Shown one piece after another: positions 43,444 through 54,774 of a stretch of 64,000 nt of DNA. Made by a program: the position numbers and the translations under genes. Location of the stretch: positions 4,234,282 through 4,298,281 of the forward strand of contig MU004230.1 of NCBI GenBank assembly GCA_010405405.1, read 5' to 3'. The DNA is from Microthyrium microscopicum (taxonomy: Eukaryota; Ascomycota; Dothideomycetes; Microthyriales; Microthyriaceae). Positions within the stretch are counted from its first letter, which is position 1, and every line of letters begins with the position of its first letter. The notes under the pieces are model-generated. The model did no database searches, had not been told where the DNA came from, and saw nothing but the letters and a program-made list of their open reading frames with translations.

Positions 43444-44853
43444 AATGATACACGATTGACTATAACTTCTGATTGCTCGCGGGGCGATATATCCACTATT
43501 GCGATGTCGGTTTGGTAGCGTGGTTCTGATTCGTGCATGGGCAAACTTGGGGAGTGTCTCAGCCTTGCATTCAGCCTCATAGTATCCTACTACACTCCAA
43601 GATTTGCCAGCTCACAGAGCTGTATGAGAAAACACCTTAAACTGCGGTTCTCGGGAGAATCGACGTTTCTTACTACGGCCGCAATCCAACTCATCACTTT
43701 TGGGCTTGGTGACCTCATTATCCAATGGTTTCGAGCCTTATTTGGCCTGCGACTGCCTTCAGGAAGATGCTGTACATGTTAAGCTCAAGTTTTACGTTTA
43801 ATTATTACAAGAAAAAGCTTCGCTCCACAGATAGCGTATCGATTTTTGAGAATCGGCGTGTTTTATAGTGTTGGCGAGTGCTTTGCTGGAGCCTCGGATA
43901 TGCATTTGCTCCGCATACTGGTATGGAAACCAGTATATTTGTTCCTGCTAAGTAGGTATTTTTGGCTAAATGTGCCCGCCAAGTTCATATTATACTTCTA
44001 CTTTTAAATTGAGTTGAGTTCCATAAAAATCATGATATCCTCAACTTGATTCAATTGGTCAGACAAAGGATGCAGCCGAGTGCGGAAGCGGTACCGATAG
44101 CCGAGCACGTGCTTGCATTTATACGCTGGGGTCTGTCGCTTTCAGGATCATTTGCAAATTTACCTGCTTAGCAAGCGCCTGTTTGTAATGCTAGGCTCCC
44201 AGACTTCTTATTTAAGATTAGCGCGTGCTAAATAATCAAACGTACAAGTTTAGCTTTTCAACCATGGTTGGGCTTTAAACAACTCCTCTGTCCTTCCTAC
44301 ATCCTTCTTTCTTACTTCAAAGGAATATTCCATCAACTTAACATCCAATCCCACTGTGTGACTGTCTCACCTGTCACCTTTTTGCCTACAAACACACTTC
44401 TCTGGCAAATTAAAAGCATCTACACCGTCTGACCATCCACAACACAACCGCCATTACCCGTACAAACACTTCCATTACAACACCACCACCTAGACAACGA
44501 CCCAAGAAGCTCAGTCTCCAAGGACTCATTGTATATGTATTCGCGCCACGGACACGCTTCCCGACACGACCTGCCGCCAGAGCTGCATCCATTTCGCATA
44601 GTGCGGAGACCTTTGCCTGATCACTCTCACCAAAACGGTTAATACCACTACATACAAGCCAAACGCAAAACTGGAGTCCCACACTCTCCCCATAATCTCA
44701 ACGACCACTCTTTCAGGGTCCCTTCGTCAAGACTGCATACTGCATGTCTTGTAAAAATTCCTCGCCGAATCTCCTCTCTTCCACCGCTCTCCCGCGCCAC
44801 TCCTAGATCTAGCCCAACTAGCCTACTCAAAAGCAAAATAATATCTCGCAATC
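43444..44853. other. Divergent intergenic region, about 1.4 kb
   Basis: Between threonine aldolase and eIF5. The 550 bp before eIF5 are rich in C, A and T, as in a long fungal 5' UTR. A short plus-strand ORF at 43537-43782 is discussed under rejected items. Confidence 0.5.
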
Positions 44854-46162
44854 ATGGCTACTGTCAATATTCGTCGGGATGTCGCCGATCCCTTCTATCG
44901 CTACAAGATGGAACGCCTTGTCTCCAAGATTGAAGGCAAGGGTAACGGTATCAAAACCGTCATTGCCAATCTGAGCAGCGTGGCCCAGTCTTTGGCCCGC
45001 CCTCCTGCCTGTAAGTTATTTCACTTTTCGCACATACTTCCCATTGCTAACTTTCATAGACGTCATCAAGTACTTTGGCTTTGAGCTTGGTGCTCAGACC
45101 AATACCAATCCTGCGGATGATCGCTGGATCATCAACGGTGCCCACGAGGCCAGCAAGCTCCAAGACTATCTCGACGGATTCATCTCCAAGTTCGTTCTCT
45201 GCAAGAAATGCAAGAACCCCGAGACCGATGTTCATGTTAAGGATGGTCTGATCTATCTCGATTGCAAAGCCTGTGGTCAACGCTCTGATGTTGACCTTCG
45301 CCTCAAGCTTTCCTCCTTTATTCTCAAGAATCAGCCCAAGAAAGGCAAGAAGGACAAGGCGACCAAAAAGGCCGACCGCAAGGCACGCAAGGAGGCCGAA
45401 GCTCAGAACCACGAGAACGGTAGCAACAACGGCAGCCCACTGGACAGCAATTCCGATCACGGCGATGAAAACGATGACGGCGAGCTTGGCGCCGGTAGCG
45501 ACGACGAACTGACTCGACGAATCAATGAGCAGGCCAAGGACATTGCTGCTGAGCCAAAAGAAATTGAGTGGTCCGTTGACACTTCCGAGGCCGCTGTCAA
45601 GGCTCGCGCCAAAGATCTCCCAGATGATCTCAAGCGTGCCCTCGTGATCAACGGCGACGAAGAAGATGATGAAGGCGACAATGTCTACGATCAGTTCGGC
45701 AGCTGGATCATTTCATCCGCTGAAGAGAAGGGAGACGTCAATAAGGTTGACAATGTCGACATTTACCTCAAGGCCAAAGAATTGGGTATTGAGAGCAAGC
45801 ATCGTACTTTGACCGTCTTGGCTCAAACTCTCTTCACCGAGAACATCGTCAAGGAAATTGACGCTCGTGCTGCTATGCTCAAGCGCATGACTACTTCCGA
45901 ACGTCACGAAAAGGCCCTGTTGGGCGGAACCGAGCGCTTCGTTGGAAAAGAAAAGCCAAAGCTGATTCCTCAAGTCTCCGCCATCCTCATCCAGTACTAC
46001 AACAACGATCTGGTTTCTGAAGAGGTCGCCCAGGGATGGGGAACCAAGGCCAGCAAGAAGTACGTTGACCTATCCACCAGCAAGAAGGTCCGCAAGAGCG
46101 CCGAGCAGTTTCTCAAGTGGCTTGAGGAGGCCGAAGAGGAGGATGACTCTGATGATGAGTAG
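44854..46162 (+). CDS. TIF5: Translation initiation factor eIF5
   Basis: Exons 44854-45010 and 45060-46162 give 419 aa. eIF5 is the GTPase-activating protein for eIF2 in the 43S/48S complex and controls start-codon choice. The N-terminal domain begins MATVNIRRDVADPFYRYKM, with the catalytic arginine region near residues 7-8, followed by GNGIKTVIANL. The zinc ribbon has CKKC (LCKKCKNPETDVHV) and CKAC (LDCKACGQRSDVD). A Lys-rich then acidic linker leads to the C-terminal W2/HEAT domain, which ends in the typical aromatic/acidic tail (FLKWLEEAEEEDDSDDE). The 49-bp intron splits the Tyr codon of YVIKYFGFELGAQT. Confidence 0.96.
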
Positions 46163-46475
46163 AATCTTGGTAACCTAGGATTTTCTCACTTTGCATCAAG
46201 CCACATACGAAAAAATCGAAATTGTTCTATGGTATTATGGCCTGACTTTCATTCGACCATTCGGGTTGTTTGGATTGGACGGTAGAAGAAGGATAATACG
46301 GTCGTTTTGTTAGAATATGCCGTTCAAGTTTGTATCTCATCCTATGCGTTAATCTCCCCTTTGCTCTCCCCATGTTCCGAACATGCTCACTCCCCCTAGT
46401 AGTTGCTATGCTTCAATGAACTCATCTCTTCCCAATATTTTCTCCATTAGTATCCCCGTGAACAAACTGTCGACT
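46163..46475. other. Convergent intergenic region
   Basis: 3' flanks of eIF5 and the SIM-tailed gene. No gene seen. Confidence 0.5.
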
Positions 46476-48327
46476 CTATTGACCGAATGATGACGGGGCC
46501 TCGAGTTGTGATGGTGGTGCTGATAATTCCGACGACGATGGAGGATTCGCCATGACGACTTCGGACTTGACTCGAACACTCCCTGGCCGAGGTGATGATG
46601 ATATTATGATGACTTCTGGCTCGAGACGTTCTCTTTTCGGCCGCTTTTCTGCTGAGCTGGATATGACTATTACCTCTGGTTCGGCTTTCTGCCGTTTTGG
46701 TTGCTCTAAAGGGCTGGATACCACTATGGTCTCTTGATGGGTTATCTCGCTATCTGAATGCATCCATAAGCATACTGGACATATCCATAAATAGTAAGCC
46801 TAACCTTGCAACAACTCCAAGTATACAATGACACGCTCCTGGCTTCTAAGCAGCTCGTCTCTCGCATTATCGTCAAGTCTCTTGCTCTCTCCCTTGACTC
46901 CCTTTTTGGCGTAGAAACTCAGTTGTGTGAGCCGTGCATGCATGCCCTTTTTCGTCATCTCCATTAAGTTGTATGAATAGGTTAATCGCTTGTCATCAAT
47001 CATATCTACAATCAGATATTCAACGAGCAAGTTCATCTTCACTTGGTCCATCACGTTGGCAGTATTGGCTGCATAAGCCAGGAAGTGCTTGCGGATCGTA
47101 GCCTCGTCGATGTTGAGAATATCAATCTTCTTCGGTATTGACGGCAAAAATGGAAGGAGCGTGTTTGCGAACAGTGCTATGCGGATGTCGATTGGCACTT
47201 TGAGTCCTCGTAATATCTGCCGAAAGTCATCTAGTGGGAGCGCCCTGATGCATTCTGTGAGCACATCGAGCAGCTCTTCCAGCTCCGCTAGGGGGTTATC
47301 GGGAATGGTAGAGAAGTGAAGCAGAGTTGACACGAACCGTACACGAAGAGGGGGAGCGTCCATATCGCAGGGATTGTTGCTAGTAACGGGAGCGGCATCT
47401 TCCATAACCACGTCTTCTTCGTTATCGTCATAATCGGCCCAACGATTCTCCTCGATGTTCACGACTTCCTTCTTCAGCGCGATGGACTGTTTCTGCTTGG
47501 GTTTCGTTTCGTTCTTGAAAACTTCGGGGAATTCGGCCATGGCTTTTGAACTTCCGTCTGCCATGATGGCTCTCAGAATGCGCCGCCGAGCGTGCCGGCT
47601 GCCTTCGTCGCAGCGAAGCAATGTCCATGCTGGGCCGTGCGTGGACTGTGGCTCCCCAGACTCGCACAACTTGATCTGTCTGTCAACATCTTCGTCGAGA
47701 AGATCTAGCCAGAAACTTAGAAGCAGATGCCATCGCTCCCAGCGATCTGGAAAGTTTCTCGCTGTATTGAATGCCCAGCCAACCAACTGCCAGAAGCTGT
47801 CCACTTGAGCGAATAAAGATCTTTCTTTTGCATAACTGGACACTATCTCATTCTCGCTGTCAGCACTTTCGTCTGAGTGCTTGCTCTGATAACGATTCCG
47901 CGGCTTTGTCTTTGCAAATTTGAATGCTCCAGCGAATCCAGCTGGCCCCACTGTTTGTAGAGTATACTGGAGGACCCGGAAAGCTTCATCCGCGACATCT
48001 CGTGCATCTCTGCTCTCTGCTCGACTGGTCCATCTTGGATGTATGGCAGCTGTCGCTGCAAGGTTTAGATGTGCTGGCGTTGGACAGAAAGCTGGGTTAT
48101 TTGAAGGTTCACCTGTCCCTATGGACGCTCCAGTTGCGATAATGTTTTGTAACAGTTCGAAGCCACCAAAATCTTAATGTTTTAGCATCCGACAAGAATG
48201 AGTATTATGGAACTGACAACTCACATTCGCCATATTCAAAGTTCAGTCCCACATCTTGTAGCGTGTCCTCACTCAGTGGTTTTGGTGAGCGAAAATCACA
48301 AATGTGACCACCCACTACGCTTGTCAT
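46476..48327 (-). CDS. Uncharacterised helical protein with tandem SUMO-interacting motifs
   Basis: Exons 48327-48225, 48172-46805, 46753-46476 give 582 aa. I do not recognise the main domain. It is mostly helical, with conserved-looking Trp-rich segments (FWQLVGWAFNTARNFPDRWERWHLLLSFWLDLL) and later helices (ELLDVLTECIRALPLDDF, DIRIALFANTLLPFLP). The last exon encodes a different, disordered tail with three hydrophobic-Ser motifs spaced about 20 residues apart: ETIVVSSP (about 498-505), EVIVISSS (517-524) and EVIIISSS (537-544). Each is flanked by acidic and basic residues. A SUMO consensus VKSE follows. Such motifs fit SUMO-interacting motifs. It shares a 255-bp divergent promoter with a complex I subunit gene. 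A nuclear, SUMO-linked role is an inference. Confidence 0.8.
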
Positions 48328-48582
48328 GACAGCTACACACCAGGTTTCATGGATCAGACCCTGTTTGATTCTCTCCTCCAAATCAGTGCTCGAATCAAGA
48401 AGTAGAAGTCAGGCTGGGACGCGATGGAGGTTTAAGAGATCCAAACACGAAATCGCGCTCTCACGTGACTAATTACCTATCTCCAGCTTACATAATCCTC
48501 AGACTCAACCTCACTTGTATCTCCAGCTTCAAGCTCACAATACAACATACGCCAATTGCCCCCTCATATGCGGTAGATCACC

Positions 48583-49260
48583 ATGTCTATAGCTCGACGG
48601 CCAGCACTGAGCCTGGCACGGCGACTTGCCCGCCCCCAACAACGCCGATATGCCAGCCACGACTCTCATGGCCCCGGCCATGCGGAACCCGTCAACGAAT
48701 CGCTCGGCGTATGTTCAATCGGGCCTTAAACATATGCAGCAAAGACGCCATAGCTAACATGACGTTTGTAGGGTTATTTCCTAGGCACCGCTCTCTTGAT
48801 ACCCGCAGTCTATGGGCTATGGGCCCTCTCACAAACATCTGGCGACGACGAGAAACCAATCCTTACTCGGTGGATGCAAAAGTTCGATGATTGGCAGGAG
48901 GAGTACAACAGGCGTGATCAGCTGCACGCTACGTTGACACAACAGGCTGCAGATGACTATATATTGTTTGCCAATACGGGTCAGACATCGCAGCGGAGGA
49001 AGGTGCCGGTTAACAATATTGAGTACGTCACTCCGGGTAGAAAGGATTCAGGGGGTCATGACTAACAAGATTGTAATAGGAGCCTTAGCGTTTACTCGCC
49101 ACGAAATCAACAAGCTGGTTGGACCTCGATAGATTTGTCAAAGTTGATTGCCCATGTTGAGGAGGAGAGCAAGGAGCAGATTGAGAAGGATAAGGCGAGA
49201 TATCAAAAGCGAGTTGCTGATGGATTTTACAGCAATGAGTGGTATGAGCCAAAGCAATAA
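48583..49260 (+). CDS. Complex I 17.8 kDa accessory subunit (fungal)
   Basis: Exons 48583-48708, 48772-49022, 49080-49260 give 185 aa. It resembles the 17.8 kDa subunit of Neurospora NADH:ubiquinone oxidoreductase. The N-terminus is a mitochondrial presequence rich in Arg (MSIARRPALSLARRLARP), ending in the typical RRYASHDSHGPGHAEPVNESLG. One membrane helix follows (YFLGTALLIPAVYGLWAL), then EKPILTRWMQKFDDWQEEYNRRDQLHATLTQQAADDYILF and a charged helical C-terminus (EEESKEQIEKDKARYQKRVADG). It is an inner-membrane accessory subunit of the membrane arm. A second complex I subunit gene lies 5.5 kb away. Confidence 0.85.
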
Positions 49261-49563
49261 ATTCAAGTGCCAAATTACTTCCGTCATTGATGTCTATTGA
49301 AAGCAAATGCATATTATATCCTACTGCCGACGTGCTCATGTTGACTCTCAAATTTCAAAATGAACTGAAGACTGTTATCAATAGACACAGAACAGGCTGC
49401 TTTCAGCCTTACATTATCAATTGCTACATACTCTTGTCCTTCCCATTCCTACCATATTTCACAATTTATATTACAATAAACGACCAGAACCACCATGCTA
49501 ATCCCATGAAGGACAGACAGAGAGACGTACTTTTCAAATCATGACCAAAAATCATATACCATT
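49261..49563. other. Convergent intergenic region
   Basis: About 300 bp between two convergent genes, AT-rich. No gene seen. Confidence 0.5.
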
Positions 49564-51491
49564 TTACCCTCGGCGTGCAGCAGGCGCAGCAGATGTTCTG
49601 CGTTCCAACTTCCTTGGCTTCTTCTTTGCCGGTGTTGGTGGAGGTGATGGCTCGGAGGGCTCAACTCTCTGGGTCTCCTTTCGTGGTACTGACATCTGCG
49701 AGCTCGACCCACGAGACACACTACCTCTAGTAAGTTTCGGCGGTGGTGGCCGATTGCTACTAGGTTGTCTGGCCACCGCCGGTCTGGATGGTCTTGACGC
49801 AGCACTAGACTGCCTAGCCGTCGCCGGTGGTCTTGATGAAGAAGCACTCGGCTGCCGCACAGGAACCGGTTTCCCAGCATTACTCGCCGATGAACTCTGC
49901 CTAGCCGGCGCAGGCTTCTTCTTCTCTTCACCTGTCCTCAATCTCGCCTTCTCAATGATACGCTGCGCATCCGCAGTCCGCGCATCGGCAATCTTCTTGT
50001 CCTCCTCAGATGGGCTCTCAACCACAAAGTGCGCCACCATTGGCTTTCCACCGTTGATTTCAAGGACGTCTTGTGGGCAAGCGCTCATGACCACCACGAC
50101 ATCTCGTTCCGCGCGGAAACGCACATAGTCGCCTCGCTTGCCGCGCGGTGGCTCGAAGCTCAGTCCGCCCTCCTCCGTCCACGGGATGTTCATGAACAGG
50201 TTCAGCGGAGCAGGCACGGCATTGACGGTGACGTCTGCGCCAATTGCTTTGCGGCCCTTCAGACCGACGCGTGCATTGAGCTCGGAGAGAGCAAGGACGA
50301 GATTTTCAGCACAGGAACCGTGCTCTTCCCACTTCTTGACGCCGAGTTCGCGGTAGCGCAGCGGATCGCAGGCTGCGATTAGAGTATCGTGGGCGCCGGG
50401 ACTGGTGTCTTCGATGAGAGAAAGGATGGGAGCGCGCAGGTTGGACACGAGAAGGTCACCGACTTGGGGCGACAGATGTTGGGTGGAGGCACGGGTATGG
50501 GGCATAGAGAGGAATTCCATGCCTGGTTGGCCGGCGGAGTCGCCGGCTGTCTTGGTGTAGGCGGAGTAGGCGGCGTAGATTGAGGAAGCGTAGCCGGAGC
50601 CGCTAGCGACTGCGATGGGTTAGTTGAGTTATGGATGGGGATGTATAGGATGAAAGTACCGCTGATTCCAGCTGCTCCTACTGGTGTTTTGCTAAAATCG
50701 TACATTTGCTCGGCGACGCTTTTTGTGGGATCTCGTTGGTGGAGCGCCGCGAAAGAGGATATACTACCACTGTTGGGTAGGTAAGAGTTGAAGCCTTGAC
50801 CGGCAGATAGGTATGATGACCAGCTCTTTTGCTCTTTAGGCTTGCCATCATCCGGTTTCTTCGTACCTCGAACAGATGGGACGGATGGGATATAAGAACT
50901 CCACCCTTTGCTGGCACTGGCGGGTGCTTTCTCCGGTGTAGCCTCTTTTGGTTTTCCGTCTTCTGGTTGCTTTCGAATGGATGGAACGTATGAAGCCCAG
51001 CTTCGTCGTGTTTGCTCAGCAGGACTTTGCTCGCCTTCGTTCTTTTCTGTTCCTTCTGCACCCTCATCTTTATTTTCAGCATCTTCTTTGACCGGCGTCT
51101 TCGGCTCTTCGGCTTTTTCTTCGGCTCCTTCTTTCGAGTCTTCAGCATTCTCAGATTTATTTTCTTCCTCTTTTGGTGGAGTTGGAGTTTGTGCCTCGAC
51201 TAGAACTTGGCTACTGTCGCCCGACTGTTCCTTGTTCTCTTCGGCTGTTTCGTCCTCTTCCTTGATCTCGTTTCCATCTTGATTGTCTTCATCCCACTCT
51301 TCCTGTGTAGGAGGGGCATGTAAAGCGAAAGCCCAGGTATCAACAACCTGTCTTCCATATGTGTTTATGATTTTGAGAGTGTGTCCTTTGGGGACAAATG
51401 TAGCAGTGCCATGGCGAGCTTGAATGGTCTGCTTCGTGCCGGTAGCAGCAGGCGGTATTTCGGGCTCTTTTGATTTGAGAAAGTTCGACAT
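49564..51491 (-). CDS. DUF1989 (urea carboxylase-associated) protein with large insertion
   Basis: Exons 51491-50660 and 50609-49564 give 625 aa. The DUF1989 domain is split. Its first part (about residues 20-60: KQTIQARHGTATFVPKGHTL, NTYGRQVVDTWAF) is followed by about 200 residues of Glu/Lys-rich disordered sequence and three repeats, SWASYVPSI, GWSSYIPSVPSV and SWSSYLSAG. The second part then resumes (MEFLSMPHTRASTQHLSPQ, LIAACDPLRYRELGV, SCAENLVLALSEL, NLFMNIPWTEEGGLSFEPP, VMSACPQDVLEINGG). CDP and SCAENL include Cys residues typical of the family's predicted metal site. A basic Ser/Pro-rich tail of about 130 residues follows. Bacterial relatives accompany urea carboxylase; the fungal function is unknown. 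The start at 51491 fits the domain. Confidence 0.88.
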
Positions 51492-51904
51492 AATCACAAC
51501 CTCACAAGTATACTGGATATAATGTCTCACGAGCAAAGTTTGGAAGCTGGTGACAGATACCAGGACACAGGGACAAGATCTGGCAAGGGTATATACGTTG
51601 ACTGGTTGTTTATTCACGTCATACTAAAATTATCCATACAAGTACTCTACTGGGTACGTACAATGCAATGTGTAACAGGCAAGATCAAGTTTACTTCGTG
51701 CTTGGGCGGTGACGTAATAAGGCTGAAAAAGAGCGAGGCTGTTAAAGTGCAGCCAGCTATCCTGCAGGTGGTTTTCCATTCGGAATGTGAGAGCTTCCTG
51801 GGCCATTTTCCATGCACCACAATCTCCTTTTACACAAATTTAATACCTTCCCAAACCACCATGGCTCTCCCCAGCTCCAGCTTATCCCTTCAATCGCCTC
51901 GATA
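51492..51904. promoter_or_regulatory. Shared divergent promoter region
   Basis: 413 bp separate the start codons of the DUF1989 gene (minus) and the DUF202 gene (plus), so both promoters and 5' UTRs must lie here. No specific operator is recognised. Confidence 0.5.
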
Positions 51905-52632
51905 ATGAGTGTCCATGCCCCCGAGCCAGCCCACCTTCGCTCGCGCTCCTCCTCTCGTCCCGCCCCGCGCGATTCTTCCACCCACCCATCCAATGCCAGC
52001 GCGATCCTCGCGTCGACCGATGACCGCACCGCCCTCGAACTCCCCGAAATCGCGCCCGCAGACTCCAAAGACGCGCCCTGCTTACAACCGACCTCCACGT
52101 CCTCAACCTCACGCGTGCCAACTGGTTTCTGGGCGAAGCTCTGGCGCCAATGGGAGCGCCATGTACATCTCAAAGTCCCCGCCGAGCAACGTCGCGACCA
52201 CCTTGGTACCTCTCCACCACCAACCTGCATTTTGTATATACACTGATAGCAGGTGATGGTAGCATTGGAACGCACGTATCTCGCCTACTTACGGACATCA
52301 CTTGCACTTGCGAACACTGCTGTTGTAGCCGCCCAGCTGCTCAAATTAAATTCGACGAGTGGCGAGGCAGGAAGCATGTTCGGTGGAGAGTCGCTGGCAG
52401 CGGGGTTCGTCGCGGGTGCGATTGTGGTGGTTCTGGTTGGATATCTTCGCTTTTGGCGGCAGCAGAAAGCCATGTCGCTAGGGAAGGTCTGGGCGGGTGG
52501 ATGGGAGCTTTGGATTGTGGGAGGCAGTTTTGTTGCGGTAGGTTGTTATTTGTGACTACAGGAGGGCGGTGCTAACTGGTGTTGTAGCTTACCATAGCGA
52601 TGATTGTGATTTTTATATTGCAGCCAAGCTGA
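51905..52632 (+). CDS. DUF202 small membrane protein
   Basis: Exons 51905-52205, 52263-52537, 52588-52632 give 206 aa. The first 80 residues are Ser/Pro/Ala-rich and probably disordered. The DUF202 domain starts at ALERTYLAYLRTSLALANTAV, the ERTxLAWxRTxLA hallmark, and includes three hydrophobic helices, the second around GFVAGAIVVVLVGYLRFW and the third LTIAMIVIFILQ in the last exon. DUF202 proteins resemble the membrane part of the VTC polyphosphate complex, but this one lacks SPX and catalytic domains. For intron 1, the acceptor GGTAG at 52262 rather than the upstream GCAG was chosen because it joins LALERTY in frame. Confidence 0.87.
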
Positions 52633-53310
52633 GACGGGATGAGGCCAGAAGAGCGATGCTGATGAGAGCTTGGGCTGTGGTCCAACTTATGATTACGAGA
52701 TTATGATTTTGAGATACCCTTAGACTATTTCATGATATTGATAGAGTTGTATACGGCAACTGAAATAGGGGAAACCATAACTTGCTTGGTTATTGCTTTA
52801 TCTTTCGATGCCAACTTGCCATACGAAACCCACTGAAAACGCTATACCATGGCCTAGATTACTAAATCACGAAGAGGCTAGAACACTAAGTCAAGTACAA
52901 CTAACTATCAAACTGCAGCTCAGTGAGAGAAAGTTTTGGTATAGCGTGGCTGATTTTGTGATCTTGACTTCAAGTGTCAATGGTCTAATCCGTTGTCATC
53001 ATCTGGTTTGACAAATACAAATCTAGATGCCCCCAGACTTCTATAAGCACCAAGTCATCACCATAAATAGCACTAAGGGACGCGGAAAAGAAGGATTTGG
53101 AATCAGATATTACTGCTCTGGAAGCCTAGGGCCAGGCGATTGGGGCGAGGGGTAGCTTTCTGCTGTCGTCAGTGTCAGAAGTATTGACGTAAAATAGCAG
53201 TATGCCGCACCCGCCTTTGACCTTTCAAATGCACATCCTTTTCTTGATCGGGTCGGAGAATTAGAACTTGTCATATCGAAGACTGACTGCCTAATCCAAA
53301 ACCTTACAAC
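52633..53310. other. Intergenic region
   Basis: 3' flank of the DUF202 gene and promoter of the DsbA-like gene. No gene seen. Confidence 0.5.
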
Positions 53311-54186
53311 ATGGCGCTCGCCCCAAAATATGCTGCGCTGAAGCTATCAGCGGGCTCTGCAACCCAAACAGTCCATACGTTGGAGCTCTGTATGTTTGTC
53401 TTGAAGGACTATGTAGAATAGTGCTAACTTTGAGTCATAGTCCTGGATTATGTGTGTCCATGTGAGAAATTCTTGAGGAAGCAAGCCACATTTATCAGGA
53501 CGGCTAACTTGGAACAGACTCCAAGAAGATGTTCAATACTGTCTATACTTCAGTCAATCCGCTCATCAAAGCCAGCTATCAGGACAAACTAGCAGTCATC
53601 TTCCGCCCTCAGATCCAGCCATGGTAGGAACCACAAATCATGTGGTAGAGCACAAACTTACTTGCGCAAGGCACCCTTCAAGCACCCTTACGCACGAAGC
53701 AGCTATTGCAGTCCTCAACTTGAGTCCTGACAAGTTTTGGGAATTCTCCAAGAAGCTCTTTGATCATCAAATTGACTACTTTGATGTCAATGTTGTCAAC
53801 GAGACTCGCAATCAGACTTACAAGCGCCTGGCAGATCTCGCGGCCGAAGCGGGTGTGGACAGCGCAGCTGTGTACAAGCTACTGGAGATTCCAGACAAGC
53901 CAAAAGGGGATTCGTACAACGTTGGCAACGGGTAAGTTTGGTTCGCTTGTATCATCAGATCAACCACTAATCGTGCCACTAGCGTCACGAATGATCTGAA
54001 GAAGCTCGTCAAGGTTTGTGCCTGAAGATACGAATGTAGTCATATGCTAATTCACTCTAGCAAAATCGTCTGGTTGGAATCCATGTGACACCTACTGTTA
54101 TATTCGATGGACTTGTGGAACCAAGTATCGAGAGCAGTTTCAGTGTGCAGCAGTGGGACGAATGGCTCAAGAAGAACATCGTATAG
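53311..54186 (+). CDS. DsbA-like thioredoxin-fold protein
   Basis: Six exons: 53311-53389, 53441-53461, 53518-53623, 53671-53931, 53983-54013, 54061-54186, giving 207 aa. The second exon is only 21 bp and carries the active-site approach, so LFLDYVCPYSKKMFNTVY is assembled from three exons. CPYS is a one-cysteine CxxS variant of the thioredoxin active site, typical of eukaryotic DsbA/GST-kappa-like proteins. A helical insertion domain follows (FWEFSKKLFDHQIDYFDVNV, LADLAAEAGVDSAAVYKLL). The fold closes at HVTPTVIFDGL, which contains the cis-proline (TP), and ends WDEWLKKNIV. With a single active-site Cys it may be a glutathione-dependent oxidoreductase or isomerase. No signal peptide, so probably cytosolic or mitochondrial. 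Confidence 0.88.
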
Positions 54187-54417
54187 ATCCGTACGGATAG
54201 CGCGAATCAAGACGCTGCATTTTCGGGCAACAAGTCAAAGAGACGGTTCAAAATGTAGATCGTATATGTATACAATGAGTTCTTCATTATTGATGACATG
54301 AGGGGCTCTTGGTTTCGCAATAGCCGTAAATTAAGTAGGCCGTACTCGGTGGATCGATCCAATAAATCGTGAAGGCGCTTCGCGAGTATTATATTGACAG
54401 TCTTGCTGACTTCTTCT

Positions 54418-54774
54418 TTAATTTCTGGGTATAATGTTTCCTTGCTCGCCCAAGTAGCCCTTCACCTTAGTATCCTTCATCAACTCGAGGAACCTTTCTG
54501 CATTTGAAATTAGCATTGATTGACCTCCATCTTTAAGCTTCCACCTACGTCTCAAAGGTCCGCACTTTTCCAAGTGATTCACGCCCTCTCTCCAGTAGCA
54601 TCTGCCCATTTCCTCTCGTACTAATCGGGCCATCATGCTTTTAACCCATTGTTCGCGGATGATGGAGTCGCGGGCAGCTTGTAGCGCTTCGTGGTCGTCA
54701 TAGTCTACTCCGTCAAAGGTTGGCGGTACTTTTGGTTTCTTGGCCAGGAAGGCAGCGGATTCGGGGGTCGGCAT
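54418..54774 (-). CDS. Complex I 12 kDa subunit (NDUFB10/PDSW type)
   Basis: Exons 54774-54549 and 54497-54418 give 101 aa. It matches the fungal 12.3 kDa accessory subunit of NADH:ubiquinone oxidoreductase: MPTPESAAFLAKKPKVPPTF at the start, DGVDYDDHEALQAARDSIIR, VREEMGRCYWREGVNHLEKC with the conserved Cys pair, and DTKVKGYLGEQGN at the end. It lies on the intermembrane-space face of the membrane arm. The 51-bp intron (54548-54498, GTAGGT..GCAG) has length divisible by three and no stop; retention would add 17 residues, while splicing restores LRQRFLEL. The frame is open for 44 codons upstream (ATG 54906), but family proteins start at 54774, so that stretch is taken as 5' UTR. Confidence 0.9.
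   Translation of the reverse strand: MPTPESAAFLAKKPKVPPTFDGVDYDDHEALQAARDSIIREQWVKSMMARLVREEMGRCYWREGVNHLEKCGPLRRRWKLKDGGQSMLISNAERFLELMKDTKVKGYLGEQGNIIPRN

Noticed and set aside
43537-43782. Short plus-strand ORF with an ITFGLGDLIIQ segment reminiscent of Mpv17/PMP22 proteins
   Set aside because: Only one short segment is similar, the expected helices and C-terminal motif are absent, and no splice partner is visible.
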